Below are positions 16,216-24,794 of a DNA stretch of 64,000 bases, in pieces (the stretch's first letter is position 1; every line of letters starts with the position of its first letter). Source of the DNA: CAWJPW01 sp963844845 (lineage in GTDB: Bacteria; Acidobacteriota; Thermoanaerobaculia; Thermoanaerobaculales; Sulfomarinibacteraceae). The stretch spans positions 248,001 to 312,000 of the forward strand of contig CAWJPW010000011.1 in NCBI GenBank assembly GCA_963844845.1, written 5' to 3'. Both the position numbers and the translations under genes were made by a program. The notes under the pieces were generated by a model, which ran no database searches, was not told where the DNA came from, and saw only the letters and a list, made by a program, of their open reading frames with translations.

Positions 16216-16224
16216 AATCCCTCG

Positions 16225-17055
16225 GTGGCTGCGACAGAAGTCCCTGTACTACATAATACTTCTCGGCACCGCCAGAGCTTCGTGGCCGAGCTGCGCGAGC
16301 TTGGCGCCTTCGCCAACCTACTGGCCAACCTGGTGCGCCGTGACCTCACCGTGCGCTACAAGCGGTCCGTACTCGGCTTCTTCTGGACCATGCTCAACCC
16401 GCTGATCACGATGGTGATCTTCACCCTCGTGTTCGCCACCATTTTCAAGTTCGACATCGACCACTACCAGGTCTACTTCCTGTCCGAGTACCTGGTGTGG
16501 ACGTTCTTCGCCCAGACCACCATCACCTCGATGACCTCGCTGGCCTGGAACGGCGCCCTCATGAAGCGGGTGCGGGTGCCCAAGACGATCTTCGCCGTGT
16601 CCACAACCCTGTCGGGTCTGGTCAACCTGGCCCTCGCCTACGTCCCGCTCTTCGCCATCATGCTCGTGGTGGGAGCCCCGATCCGGCCGGCGATCCTCTT
16701 CCTGCCGGTGGCGTTCGTGGTCATTGCGGTCTTCACCCTGGGCGTCTCGCTGGCCCTCTCCGCCCTTGCAGTCTACTTTGAGGACGTCTCGCACATGTAC
16801 CAGGCAGGCTCAATGGCGCTCATGTACATGGCCCCCATCATCTACCCCATCTCGATCATCCCCACACGCTACCAGTGGTTGATCCGCATCAACCCACTCA
16901 CGCACCTCTTCAAGCTCGCCCGGGATCCCGTGTACCAAGGCGTGCTCCCCGATCTTCACATCTTCGTCGCCTCGGTGATCGTCTCGCTCATCACCCTCAT
17001 GGTCGGCTGGCTGGTGTTCAGCCGGCTGTCCCGCAACTTCTACCTCCACCTCTGA
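16225..17055 (+). CDS. wzm: ABC-2 polysaccharide export permease (Wzm-like)
   Basis: A 276-residue membrane protein with six transmembrane helices. The N-terminal amphipathic region reads L-V-R-R-D-L-T-V-R-Y-K-R-S-V-L-G-F-F-W, the usual entry to Wzm/TagG permeases, and the C-terminus has N-P-L-T-H-L-F-K-L-A-R-D-P. It should pair with the ATPase 8 bases downstream to move a lipid-linked glycan across the inner membrane. The GTG at 16225 is 9 bases after wecB and no better start exists. With wecB upstream and glycosyltransferases downstream it marks this locus as an ABC-dependent surface-glycan cluster, not a Wzx/Wzy one. Confidence 0.92.
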   Translation: MAATEVPVLHNTSRHRQSFVAELRELGAFANLLANLVRRDLTVRYKRSVLGFFWTMLNPLITMVIFTLVFATIFKFDIDHYQVYFLSEYLVWTFFAQTTITSMTSLAWNGALMKRVRVPKTIFAVSTTLSGLVNLALAYVPLFAIMLVVGAPIRPAILFLPVAFVVIAVFTLGVSLALSALAVYFEDVSHMYQAGSMALMYMAPIIYPISIIPTRYQWLIRINPLTHLFKLARDPVYQGVLPDLHIFVASVIVSLITLMVGWLVFSRLSRNFYLHL

Positions 17056-17063
17056 GGCGCACG

Positions 17064-17831
17064 ATGACCACGCCTGCCATCGAGTTCCGAGACGTCTCGA
17101 TCACCTACCGTTTGGCGGAGCGCGGCATGACGTTCAAGGAGTGGGTGATCCGCTCGCTGCACGGTGGGATCTCGTGGCACAACGTCCACGCCCTCTCCAA
17201 GGTTTCCTTTCAGCTCCTGCCGGGCGAGACGCTCGGCGTCATCGGCGGGAACGGCGCGGGCAAGTCGACCCTCCTTCGCGTGGCCGGAGGCATCCTCTCA
17301 CCCACCTCGGGGGAGGCCACCATGCGCGGCCGCCTGGCCCCCATCATCGAGCTCGGAACGGGCTTCGAGATGGAGCTGTCGGGACGCGAGAACATCTTCT
17401 TCAACGGCGCGCTGCTGGGGCGTTCGCGCGCGGAGATGCAGAGTCGGCTTGACGACATCATCGACTTCGCAGGCATCGGCAGCTTCATCGACGCCCCTCT
17501 GCGGACCTACTCGACCGGCATGGTCGCACGTCTGGCCTTCGCTGTTGCCACCACCGTCGAAGCTCACATCCTTCTCCTGGACGAGATCCTCTCAGTGGGC
17601 GACCAGACCTTCCGCGAACGCTGCCATCGCCGCATCGAGGAGTTCCGCAGCCACGGAGTGTCAATCCTCCTGGTCTCCCACGACCTCAGCGCGATCCGCT
17701 CGTTGTGTACAAAGACCATGTGGCTGGAGCACGGCCGCCTGCGGGCCCTCGGTCCCACCACCGAGGTCGCAGCAGCCTACGAGGCCGCCGCGGCGGCGGA
17801 GCCGTGCACCTCGCCTGGACCGAACAGCTAG
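17064..17831 (+). CDS. wzt: ABC exporter ATP-binding protein (Wzt-like, no C-terminal glycan-binding domain)
   Basis: 255 residues from the ATG at 17064, 8 bases after wzm. Walker A is G-G-N-G-A-G-K-S-T, the signature is the Wzt form Y-S-T-G-M in place of L-S-G-G-Q, Walker B is I-L-L-L-D-E-I, and the switch His lies in L-V-S-H-D-L-S. The insert around S-L-H-G-G-I-S-W after strand 1 is typical of polysaccharide and teichoic acid exporters. Proteins such as E. coli O9a Wzt carry an extra C-terminal domain of about 180 residues that reads the glycan cap. It is absent here, so chain length is probably set another way. Confidence 0.93.
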   Translation: MTTPAIEFRDVSITYRLAERGMTFKEWVIRSLHGGISWHNVHALSKVSFQLLPGETLGVIGGNGAGKSTLLRVAGGILSPTSGEATMRGRLAPIIELGTGFEMELSGRENIFFNGALLGRSRAEMQSRLDDIIDFAGIGSFIDAPLRTYSTGMVARLAFAVATTVEAHILLLDEILSVGDQTFRERCHRRIEEFRSHGVSILLVSHDLSAIRSLCTKTMWLEHGRLRALGPTTEVAAAYEAAAAAEPCTSPGPNS

Positions 17832-18863
17832 ATGAACCGCCCCCCTCTTCTGTGCCGGATCCACGCCGGTCTCGAGCGCTGGCTCTGGCGGGCTCTCCAC
17901 CCCCTGTGCGCCGCCCGAGCAGCTGCACCGGTCGCACTCTCCCCGGGTGCCCGGCAGCGCCTCCTGACCCTCCTCGGACGCGGCGACGCCTGGCGCCGGC
18001 TCCCGGTCGGCGAGCTTGCGGCCAGCTGTCGCCGCTGGCTCGACGAGCTGCGCGGCATGGCACCACTCCCGCCCGAGAGCGGCGCGGTCCCACGAGAGTC
18101 GGGCTCCTCCCTGCCGCTCGTGTCGGTGCTGATCGTCAGCCACCAGAATCCAGAGGCCACGATTCTCTGCCTCGAGGCGCTACGCTGCTTCACCACCTAT
18201 CCGCGGTGGGAGCTGGTGGTGGTGGACAACCACTCCGACGACGGCACCCGCGAGCTACTACGCCAGGCGGCTGGCGCGGATCCCCGGGCCCGCCTGGTGA
18301 TCAACTCCAGCAACGTCGGGTTCGCACGGGCCTGCAACCAGGCAGTAGAGCTCTCTTCAGGTGCCGTCCTCTGTCTCCTCAACAACGACACCGTGGTCAC
18401 GCCAGGCTGGCTCTCGAGGCTGACGAGCGCCGTGCTGGCCGACCCGTGCCTCGGCATGGTGGGACCCACCTCCGGGGGTGTCGCCAATGAGGCGCGCATC
18501 GCGGCCCCCTACACCAACGTCGCCGAGCTCCTCGGCTGGGCCGAGCAGCAGCGCAGGTCCAACGCCGGACGCTCGTTCAGCATCGGCATGCTCGCCATGT
18601 ACTGCACGGTGCTCCGCCGCGCGGTATGGGACGAGGTGGGCCGCCTGGACGAAGAGTTCGGAATCGGCCTATTCGAGGACACCGACTACTCGCGTCGGCT
18701 GCGTCACGCCGGCTACGACCTGAGATGCCTGCGTGACGTGTTCGTTCACCACTGGCAGCAGGCGGCCTTCGGCCAGATCGACCGCGAACGCCACCGCGAC
18801 CTCTACAATCGCAACTGGAGATACTACAAGACCAAGTGGAGCCGGCGCGGACGTCGTGCCTGA
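17832..18863 (+). CDS. Family 2 glycosyltransferase (rhamnosyltransferase-like)
   Basis: A 343-residue cytoplasmic GT2. Its ATG follows the wzt stop directly, so translation is probably coupled. An N-terminal extension of about 95 residues, rich in Arg, Leu and Trp, precedes the GT-A domain: V-S-V-L-I-V-S-H-Q-N (about 97-106), V-V-V-D-N-H-S-D-D-G, N-S-S-N-V-G-F-A-R-A-C-N, and the metal site L-L-N-N-D-T. The acceptor side has G-L-F-E-D-T-D-Y-S-R-R and the base-like H-H-W. The overall layout is that of WbbL/RfbN-type rhamnosyl- or other deoxyhexosyl-transferases; the sugar cannot be read from sequence. It is the last gene of the plus-strand exporter operon and converges on the next gene. Confidence 0.88.
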   Translation: MNRPPLLCRIHAGLERWLWRALHPLCAARAAAPVALSPGARQRLLTLLGRGDAWRRLPVGELAASCRRWLDELRGMAPLPPESGAVPRESGSSLPLVSVLIVSHQNPEATILCLEALRCFTTYPRWELVVVDNHSDDGTRELLRQAAGADPRARLVINSSNVGFARACNQAVELSSGAVLCLLNNDTVVTPGWLSRLTSAVLADPCLGMVGPTSGGVANEARIAAPYTNVAELLGWAEQQRRSNAGRSFSIGMLAMYCTVLRRAVWDEVGRLDEEFGIGLFEDTDYSRRLRHAGYDLRCLRDVFVHHWQQAAFGQIDRERHRDLYNRNWRYYKTKWSRRGRRA

Positions 18864-18888
18864 TCTGGCCGCGGGCGCCCGTCAGACC

Positions 18889-19872
18889 TCAATCATCTCC
18901 AGCGAGCTGTGGGTCATCGGCCTCGAGCAGTACGCTCTCCCCGGCGTCCTGCACATCGAACATGAGCGCATGCAGCAACGACGTCCAGCCGAGCAAAAGG
19001 GGCAGCAGCGACAGTACCACCGTGCCGGTTGTGGCAGGCCGGCCGGTGAGGATCGACCGGCGCCAGGCGAAGGCCCCCCACCCGACGCCCCAGATCCCGA
19101 ACAAGACCCCGGAGACGAACAGGAGTGCGAACGGCGATACGCTACGAAAGACGTACTTCTGGTAGAACCGGTGGAGGAACCCCCGCGTCAGCTTCCAGGG
19201 GAAGCTGAGCAGCACCCTCCCGATCGAAAGGTTCGATACCTCGCCCCCGTAGCTCACCGGCAGGTAAACCTCGGCGATGCGGGCGCGGAGAATGTTCAGG
19301 TTGATGAGCATGCTGTTCTCGAAGAAGAAACCCTCGTCGAGGGCTTCAAGATCGAGCCGGCGCAACATCCGCGAGGTGACCAGGAGGTAGCCGTTCTGGG
19401 GGTCGTACACGTTCCAGTACCCCGAGGCGAGCTTGGTGAGAAAGCTGAGCACCACGTTGCCCACACGCCTCACCCAGGGCATCGTCTGGTGGTGTTCGAG
19501 GTGCCCGAACCGGTTTCCCTTCACGTAGTCGCAGCCGTGCACGACAGCGGCCCGTGCGAGGACCCCCACATGCTCGGGCGCCATCTGACCGTCGGCGTCG
19601 ATCTTGCCCACCAGCTCGCCCCCGAGCTCCAACGCCTTGAGGAAGCCGGTCTTCATGGCACCGCCGACACCGCGATTGCGCTCGTGGCGAATGAGAACCA
19701 CCCTGGGATCGGCGACGCCCTGCACCTTTTCAGAAAGCGCGTCCGGCGACGCGTCGTCGACGACAACGACGTGATCGACCACGGTCGGCATTCGCGTGAG
19801 CACATCGGCGATCGTCGCCTCAGCCCGGTACGCGGGTATCACCACCACAAGCCGCTTGCCCATCACCGACAT
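18889..19872 (-). CDS. Polyprenyl-phosphate glycosyltransferase (DPM1/GtrB-like GT2)
   Basis: A 327-residue GT2 of the dolichol- or undecaprenyl-phosphate sugar transferase type. The catalytic part shows V-V-V-I-P-A-Y-R-A-E, H-V-V-V-V-D-D-A-S-P-D, N-R-G-V-G-G-A-M-K-T-G, the metal motif K-I-D-A-D-G-Q-M, and D-P-Q-N-G-Y-L-L. Two C-terminal membrane helices (about 245-267 and 280-302) anchor it. Such enzymes make undecaprenyl-phosphate-linked sugar used by periplasmic GT-C transferases. The 871-residue GT-C-like membrane protein encoded 2 kb away is a plausible user (inference). The ATG at 19872 is the only sensible start. Confidence 0.88.
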   Translation of the reverse strand: MSVMGKRLVVVIPAYRAEATIADVLTRMPTVVDHVVVVDDASPDALSEKVQGVADPRVVLIRHERNRGVGGAMKTGFLKALELGGELVGKIDADGQMAPEHVGVLARAAVVHGCDYVKGNRFGHLEHHQTMPWVRRVGNVVLSFLTKLASGYWNVYDPQNGYLLVTSRMLRRLDLEALDEGFFFENSMLINLNILRARIAEVYLPVSYGGEVSNLSIGRVLLSFPWKLTRGFLHRFYQKYVFRSVSPFALLFVSGVLFGIWGVGWGAFAWRRSILTGRPATTGTVVLSLLPLLLGWTSLLHALMFDVQDAGESVLLEADDPQLAGDD

Positions 19873-20196
19873 CGTGCCTTGTTGTCCTCCACAGCGCTCC
19901 TGGGATTATGCTGCAGCGGATCGTGAAAGACCACCGCCAGGAGCGCCCGCCGGGGGTGCCCGCGGTCCCGCCTCACGCGAGGTGGTGAGCAGCCGTCTGC
20001 GGGAGTAGGGTCGCCCCAGCGTCGCGTTCGACTCCTTCGGGACCATTCCCATCTCCCCCGAACGCTCGATGACTGGACCGTCGCTCGACCGGGGAAGTGA
20101 GGGCCATCACATTTTCTGCGAGAAACCTGCTCATGCCGCTATAAAAAGCGATAAATCAAAGACATAAGAGGATATACTCTGCTAGTGGAGGGTCGT
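19873..20196. promoter_or_regulatory. Divergent intergenic region with AT-rich promoter-like stretch
   Basis: This 324-base region separates the minus-strand GT2 from the plus-strand beta-propeller gene. Bases 20138-20180 are strikingly AT-rich for this genome (ataaaaagcgataaatcaaa, then TATACT at 20173-20178), about 19 bases before the chosen GTG, and probably act as the -10 region. No good -35 is visible. A 10-bp perfect inverted repeat (gcgctcctgg 19894-19903 / 19937-19946) lies near the start of the GT2 gene. No gene is supported here. Confidence 0.35.
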
Positions 20197-21717
20197 GTGT
20201 CAACTGTGAGTCCACTTACGAGGAAGGCGGCGGCGCTTGCCGTCATCCTGTGCGCGGTGGCTGGAGGCCAAGTGCTCGGGAGCCCTCCCACCATTGCTTA
20301 CAAGACCGGATGGCCGGTGGCGGTCGACAAGCTCATTGACCGATCCTCGCCCGCCTTAGGCAATCTTGACGATGATGCCGACCTCGAGATCGTCGTCGGC
20401 ACGGTGGGCAAGAAAGTCTACGCGTTCAACCCCGACGGCTGCCTGTTACCGGGCTGGCCGGTGAGCGTCTCGGCCGAGGTCAACTCTTCGGCGGCCATCG
20501 GCGACATCGACGGCGATGGAATGGCCGATGTGGTGATCGGAGTGGGTTGGCAGGACCAGCAGAACGACGGAGCGATCTACGCCTTCGACCGGTACGGCCA
20601 GGTGCTGCCCGGGTGGCCGGTTGTCACCCAGGACCACAACATGGGGGCCGACGGCCACCCGGACGGCGTCTTCGCCACCCCGGCTCTGGTAGATCTTGAC
20701 GGCGACGGAGTCCTTGACGTGGTCGTGGGGAGCTTCGACCAGTACCTCTACGGCCTCCGCGGAGACGGCACCGCCGCCCCCGGATGGCCGTTCTTCATGT
20801 TCGACTCCACATGGTCCTCGGTAGCGGTTGGAGATATCGACAACGATGGTCGCCAGGAGATCGTCATCGGCGCCTACACCCACTCCGGCTTTCCGCCGGG
20901 GCTCTCAACAGTCGACGGCGGCGGGATCCTCTGGGCGCTCGACACCAACGGCCAGGTCAAGCCCGGATGGCCGGTGGTGACCGACCTGCACATCGACTCG
21001 TCGCCTGCCCTCGGTGACCTTGACGGCGACGGTACTCTCGAGATCGTCGTCGGTACCGGGCACGAGCCGGCTTGCGCCAGAGGTCACGCCGTGTACGCGT
21101 TCCATGCCGACGGCACGCCGGTGGCCGGATGGCCCCAGGCGACCGGGGACTACGTGTGGCCGTCCCCCGCACTTGCGGATCTCGACGGCGACGGACGGCT
21201 CGAGGTCGTGGCGAGCTGCGCCGACGGGTGCGTCTACGTCTGGAACGACGACGGCACTCCGGCGGCGGGCAGCTGGCCGGTCCGACCTCTCAACGAGAGC
21301 GGCGTCAACGGGACGCTCACGAGCTCGCCACTGGTCCTGGACCTCGACCACGACGGCGACCTCGAGGTGGTGATCGCGATCGGCTGGGACATCGTTGCCT
21401 TCAACCACGACGGCTCGCCGTTTCACTACGGCGCAGAGAATCAGCTGCGCATGCATACCCACTTCACCGTGGCAGGAACTCCAGCCATCGCCGATGTCGA
21501 CGGCGACGGACGGCTCGATGTCTTCGCGGGCTCGGCCGAGTTCGATTACAATCTCGGTCGTCTGTGCTCGTGGGAGCTTCCAGCCGTGGCTGCACCAGGG
21601 AACGCGCCCTGGCCCACTTGGCGACAGAGCTCGACACGTCACGGGAACGCGACCGAGATCTTCAGGGATGGTCTCGAGATGGGTGGAATCGCCAATTGGT
21701 CGTCACATGGACCCTGA
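20197..21717 (+). CDS. Secreted FG-GAP/VCBS beta-propeller protein with ESG-W tail
   Basis: 506 residues from GTG 20197, which has GGAGGG 4 bases upstream; a GTG at 20185 is in frame but would include the RBS. After a signal peptide (cleavage near V-L-G-S) the protein is almost wholly built of calcium-binding FG-GAP blades: L-G-N-L-D-D-D-A-D-L-E-I-V-V-G, I-G-D-I-D-G-D-G-M-A-D-V-V-I-G and at least five more D-x-D-x-D-G loops, spaced for a 7-8-bladed propeller with P-G-W-P linkers. Such propellers usually bind ligands on the surface. The C-terminus is I-F-R-D-G-L-E-M-G...N-W-S, a degenerate form of the D-G-F-E-S-G...W tail on other secreted proteins here. The gene is within the glycan locus, so a glycan- or matrix-binding role is a fair guess. 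Confidence 0.85.
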   Translation: MSTVSPLTRKAAALAVILCAVAGGQVLGSPPTIAYKTGWPVAVDKLIDRSSPALGNLDDDADLEIVVGTVGKKVYAFNPDGCLLPGWPVSVSAEVNSSAAIGDIDGDGMADVVIGVGWQDQQNDGAIYAFDRYGQVLPGWPVVTQDHNMGADGHPDGVFATPALVDLDGDGVLDVVVGSFDQYLYGLRGDGTAAPGWPFFMFDSTWSSVAVGDIDNDGRQEIVIGAYTHSGFPPGLSTVDGGGILWALDTNGQVKPGWPVVTDLHIDSSPALGDLDGDGTLEIVVGTGHEPACARGHAVYAFHADGTPVAGWPQATGDYVWPSPALADLDGDGRLEVVASCADGCVYVWNDDGTPAAGSWPVRPLNESGVNGTLTSSPLVLDLDHDGDLEVVIAIGWDIVAFNHDGSPFHYGAENQLRMHTHFTVAGTPAIADVDGDGRLDVFAGSAEFDYNLGRLCSWELPAVAAPGNAPWPTWRQSSTRHGNATEIFRDGLEMGGIANWSSHGP

Positions 21718-21893
21718 CAGGTGAGAGCCCTTTGTCACCGCCTGTGGAGGCGAGCCACTCCTCGCCTCAGCTGTGCTTGGGTCGTCGCCCTCAGCCTCGG
21801 CACCAGGTAGAGGTCAGCCGCCTGGCTCGGGGCCGGGTGGTCAGGTTCGGTTCCGCGTCGCCCCGGGCGATGATCGGTGGAGTAGCCTGATAC

Positions 21894-24509
21894 ATGGGGG
21901 CGGCTGCACCAGACACCCTCCTCGTGACGGCCCTCGCTGCTGGGGTCCTGTTCATCGCCGGCCTCCCCGTGGCACGGCTTCTCCTGCCGCGCAGGTGGCA
22001 AGTGCACACCCCGCTCGTGGCGCCGCTGCTCGGTTTCAGCCTGCTCTCGGCAGTTGCCCACGCCCTCAACGCAGGCGGGCTCGGAGTTGAGCGCTTCGCC
22101 GTGCCTCTCCTCGTCACTCTCGCCCTCGCCGCCGGCACCACGCTGCCGTGGCTCGCGCGCTCCTGCACCCGAGTCCTGCGAAGGAACCTCGCCCCGCTCG
22201 CGCTCGTCGTTGCCGTTCTTCTCGTCTCACTGGTGCCCATGCTGCACAGCGACACCCTCACCACCGTAGGCCGGACAATCGATGCCATCTCGTACGTGAC
22301 GCGGGCCGAGGCCGTGGCTGACGGGCCGCTGTCAGGGCCGCTGTCGGACCCGGAGCGCCCGGCCACCAGCTGGGCAGCGGCACCCATGCGTGCCGGGATG
22401 CGGATGGGCGATGTCTACGTTCTCGCCCTGCTCGCCTCCTACTCCGGACTGAGACCCTACCAGCTGTTCACTCCGCTGGCCGCTCTCTTCTTCGCCCTCA
22501 CCGTGGGAACAGCATTTGCCTTCTCGCGCGTGACGCTACGCCTGCGTCCCGGCTATGCCCTTCTCGCCGCCGCACTCGTGGGCTCGAGCAACCTGCTGCT
22601 TTGGTGCGTCTACGACGACTTCCTGTCACAGGTCGTCGGCACGTGCCTTCTCCCCCTGGTTCTGGGCCTGGCCGTCGATGCCGTCCGCAGGCGGTCCTGG
22701 CGGCCGATCCCCGCGGCTGCCCTCGCCCTCGCCGGCCTCGTGTCGGTGTACTTCGTGTACGCCCTCGAGGTCGGGGCTGCGGTCTCAATCGTGGCCGCCG
22801 TGACCATGTGGAGGAGTCGGGACCATCGCTGGTGGCCCCTGATCGCGGGTCTCGCGTCGTTCATCACGGCCATCGCGATCAACCCGATCGCGTGGTGGCG
22901 CGCGTGGGAGGAGATCCAGCGCGTCCAATCAGCTGCCGCGAAGAGCGGCGGGAACATCCTCATCTTCCCCCACCCGGGCGAGCTCTTCGGCCTCGTGAAC
23001 CACGCCCGGGTGGCACACGCCCTCGACCTGCCGCATCTGCCGGGCGCGTTGGCGACGTTGGGCACAATCGTGGCCGCCATCCTCGTCGTGCGCGGCCTGC
23101 TTCTCCTCGGGCCGCTGGCGCGGGTGAGCCATGCCGCCTTCCTCGCCGTGTCGGCGACCATGGTCATCGGCCAGCGGTTCCTGGTCAACTGGCCCAACGG
23201 GTACCCGTATGGGTACTTCAAGGCCCTCGCACCGCTCGTGATCGCCACGGCGCCGCTGCTCGTAGTCGGCTCCCTCGGGATCCTCTCCGCGCGACGTCGT
23301 GACACCTCACACCATCGCGTGGCGCGGATTGCCGGCGTGGCCTTCCTCGCCAGCCTGTTGGCTATCGGAGTCGGCAACAGCATGCTCACCGTGGGCTTCG
23401 CCCAAAGAGCACTCTTCGTGGCCGACGGCGCCACCGTCGAGGCTGGCAACCTGGTCAGCGCGCTGCCCCGCGACACCGTGGTCCTGCTCGATGTGCCGCC
23501 CGGGCTCCTGCAAAACTGGCTCGGTTGCCTCGCCACTGGCGTACGGATTCGCTTCGCCCAGCCGCTCGCCCTTTACCCGATCCGTACCAAGACCAACGGC
23601 ACACCTCCCCACTTTCGACTGGTCACAGATGGGAGGTCAGCCAAGGTCCGTCCCGGCGAGGAATGGCACCGAGTCAATCGAAGCCCAGGCTACTCGCTGT
23701 ACTATCGTCCGCCGAACCTCACGGGCGCCCTGGACGTCGATCCGCCCCGCGAGATCCTGCCGGGCGCCGCCCTGGAGGTATCCTGCACCGCCCATGAGAT
23801 CCACCTTACGCAGGACGGCGCCCAACCGCTGGTGATGGAGCTCGAGCGAGGAGCCAAAGTCCTGAGGCTCACCGTCGCGTCGCCCGCGGCGAGCCCCCGA
23901 GTGACCGTCGGCAATCGCAGCGTCGTCATCCCACCGGGAGTCGCCTCGCTCACCGTCCCGCTCGACCAGCAGCACCCCCTGAAGGTGCGCAACCAGAGCG
24001 CGGAGAGCCTCTGGTACCTCGCAGCCTCCGCCGTCACCGCCGAGGATCGCCCGGCCGTCACGGGGCGCGAAGCCCTGCCGGCGGCATTCGCCTCCGTCAG
24101 CCGGGAACGCTCCGTCTTCAGCGTGAATGCCGTCGTCGTCACGCCCGACACCGGGGGCGCCCCACCACCGTACCGTCTCGGGCTGCACATCCACCCAGAC
24201 GCGAAGACCGGGTCGGGCGTCTTCGGAGCCTGGGGTGTGGACCTCCCTCGGCGCGCGGGGCGCCACGTCATCGTTCTTCGGGTGAATCTGCTCACAGGAG
24301 CCGCCGAGGCCACTCTCGACGACCACGTGACGAAAATCCAGGGTGGCCCGGTCTCGATCCGCGACGGCAGCTTCCATTCGCAGATCGTTCTCTGGGACCT
24401 CCGGGGCGCCAGGAACCTTGCAGCCGCCTCCGTGCTCCGTTTCGCCCGGGCGGGGGGATCGTTGCAGGAGCTCAGCCTCTCGGAACCGGGCATGCTTCAA
24501 TTCGACTGA
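21894..24509 (+). CDS. Large polytopic membrane protein, GT-C-like, with periplasmic C-terminal half
   Basis: 871 residues. The first 510 hold about 12 transmembrane helices. The first long periplasmic loop reads M-L-H-S-D-T-L-T-T-V-G-R-T-I-D-A-I-S-Y, and its acidic residues recall the catalytic loop of GT-C transferases, although I cannot assign a known family. Residues about 520-871 are soluble and beta-rich, with repeated V-T-V and W-D/W-G-V strands suggesting one or two lectin-like sandwich domains. A periplasmic transferase that takes sugar from a polyprenyl carrier would suit the DPM-like GT2 upstream (inference). The RBS is weak: GGAG lies 13 bases before the ATG. A polymerase or ligase role is an alternative. 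Confidence 0.7.
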   Translation: MGAAAPDTLLVTALAAGVLFIAGLPVARLLLPRRWQVHTPLVAPLLGFSLLSAVAHALNAGGLGVERFAVPLLVTLALAAGTTLPWLARSCTRVLRRNLAPLALVVAVLLVSLVPMLHSDTLTTVGRTIDAISYVTRAEAVADGPLSGPLSDPERPATSWAAAPMRAGMRMGDVYVLALLASYSGLRPYQLFTPLAALFFALTVGTAFAFSRVTLRLRPGYALLAAALVGSSNLLLWCVYDDFLSQVVGTCLLPLVLGLAVDAVRRRSWRPIPAAALALAGLVSVYFVYALEVGAAVSIVAAVTMWRSRDHRWWPLIAGLASFITAIAINPIAWWRAWEEIQRVQSAAAKSGGNILIFPHPGELFGLVNHARVAHALDLPHLPGALATLGTIVAAILVVRGLLLLGPLARVSHAAFLAVSATMVIGQRFLVNWPNGYPYGYFKALAPLVIATAPLLVVGSLGILSARRRDTSHHRVARIAGVAFLASLLAIGVGNSMLTVGFAQRALFVADGATVEAGNLVSALPRDTVVLLDVPPGLLQNWLGCLATGVRIRFAQPLALYPIRTKTNGTPPHFRLVTDGRSAKVRPGEEWHRVNRSPGYSLYYRPPNLTGALDVDPPREILPGAALEVSCTAHEIHLTQDGAQPLVMELERGAKVLRLTVASPAASPRVTVGNRSVVIPPGVASLTVPLDQQHPLKVRNQSAESLWYLAASAVTAEDRPAVTGREALPAAFASVSRERSVFSVNAVVVTPDTGGAPPPYRLGLHIHPDAKTGSGVFGAWGVDLPRRAGRHVIVLRVNLLTGAAEATLDDHVTKIQGGPVSIRDGSFHSQIVLWDLRGARNLAAASVLRFARAGGSLQELSLSEPGMLQFD

Positions 24510-24540
24510 GGGGTGGGGACGTGTGCCGGTGTCCAGCCCG

Positions 24541-24675
24541 GGAAGTCCACTGCAGTCCTGGCGCAGCCCACGCGGATCCTCGCATAGCGCGACGACGCGG
24601 TCCTCGCAACCCAGGGACCACCACGAATCGCGAGGAGCCCTTTGGGGGTTCCTGGGCAACAGCATGGGCGGCACA
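24541..24675 (+). repeat. Dispersed intergenic repeat, copy 1
   Basis: This non-coding stretch aligns by eye with 62417-62575: shared ggaagtcc, then tcct.gca..gcgcgacgacg.ggtc.t.gcaac, and further on a gcga..ag.cc.ttggg..ttcc block. Identity over the first 70 bases is about three quarters. It lies between the membrane protein and the sulfatase-fold gene. Its role is unknown, and the sequence is compatible with a palindromic dispersed element. Confidence 0.5.
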
Positions 24676-24794
24676 GAAGGGTGCCATGCCACGCTCCACG
24701 CCACGGCGCGGGAGGGCGTATCCTTGGCAGAGGCTCGCTCTGGTTCGCACCGGCGCGGGCTCATGAAGGAGACCAGGTGATTGGGGAGACGAGC

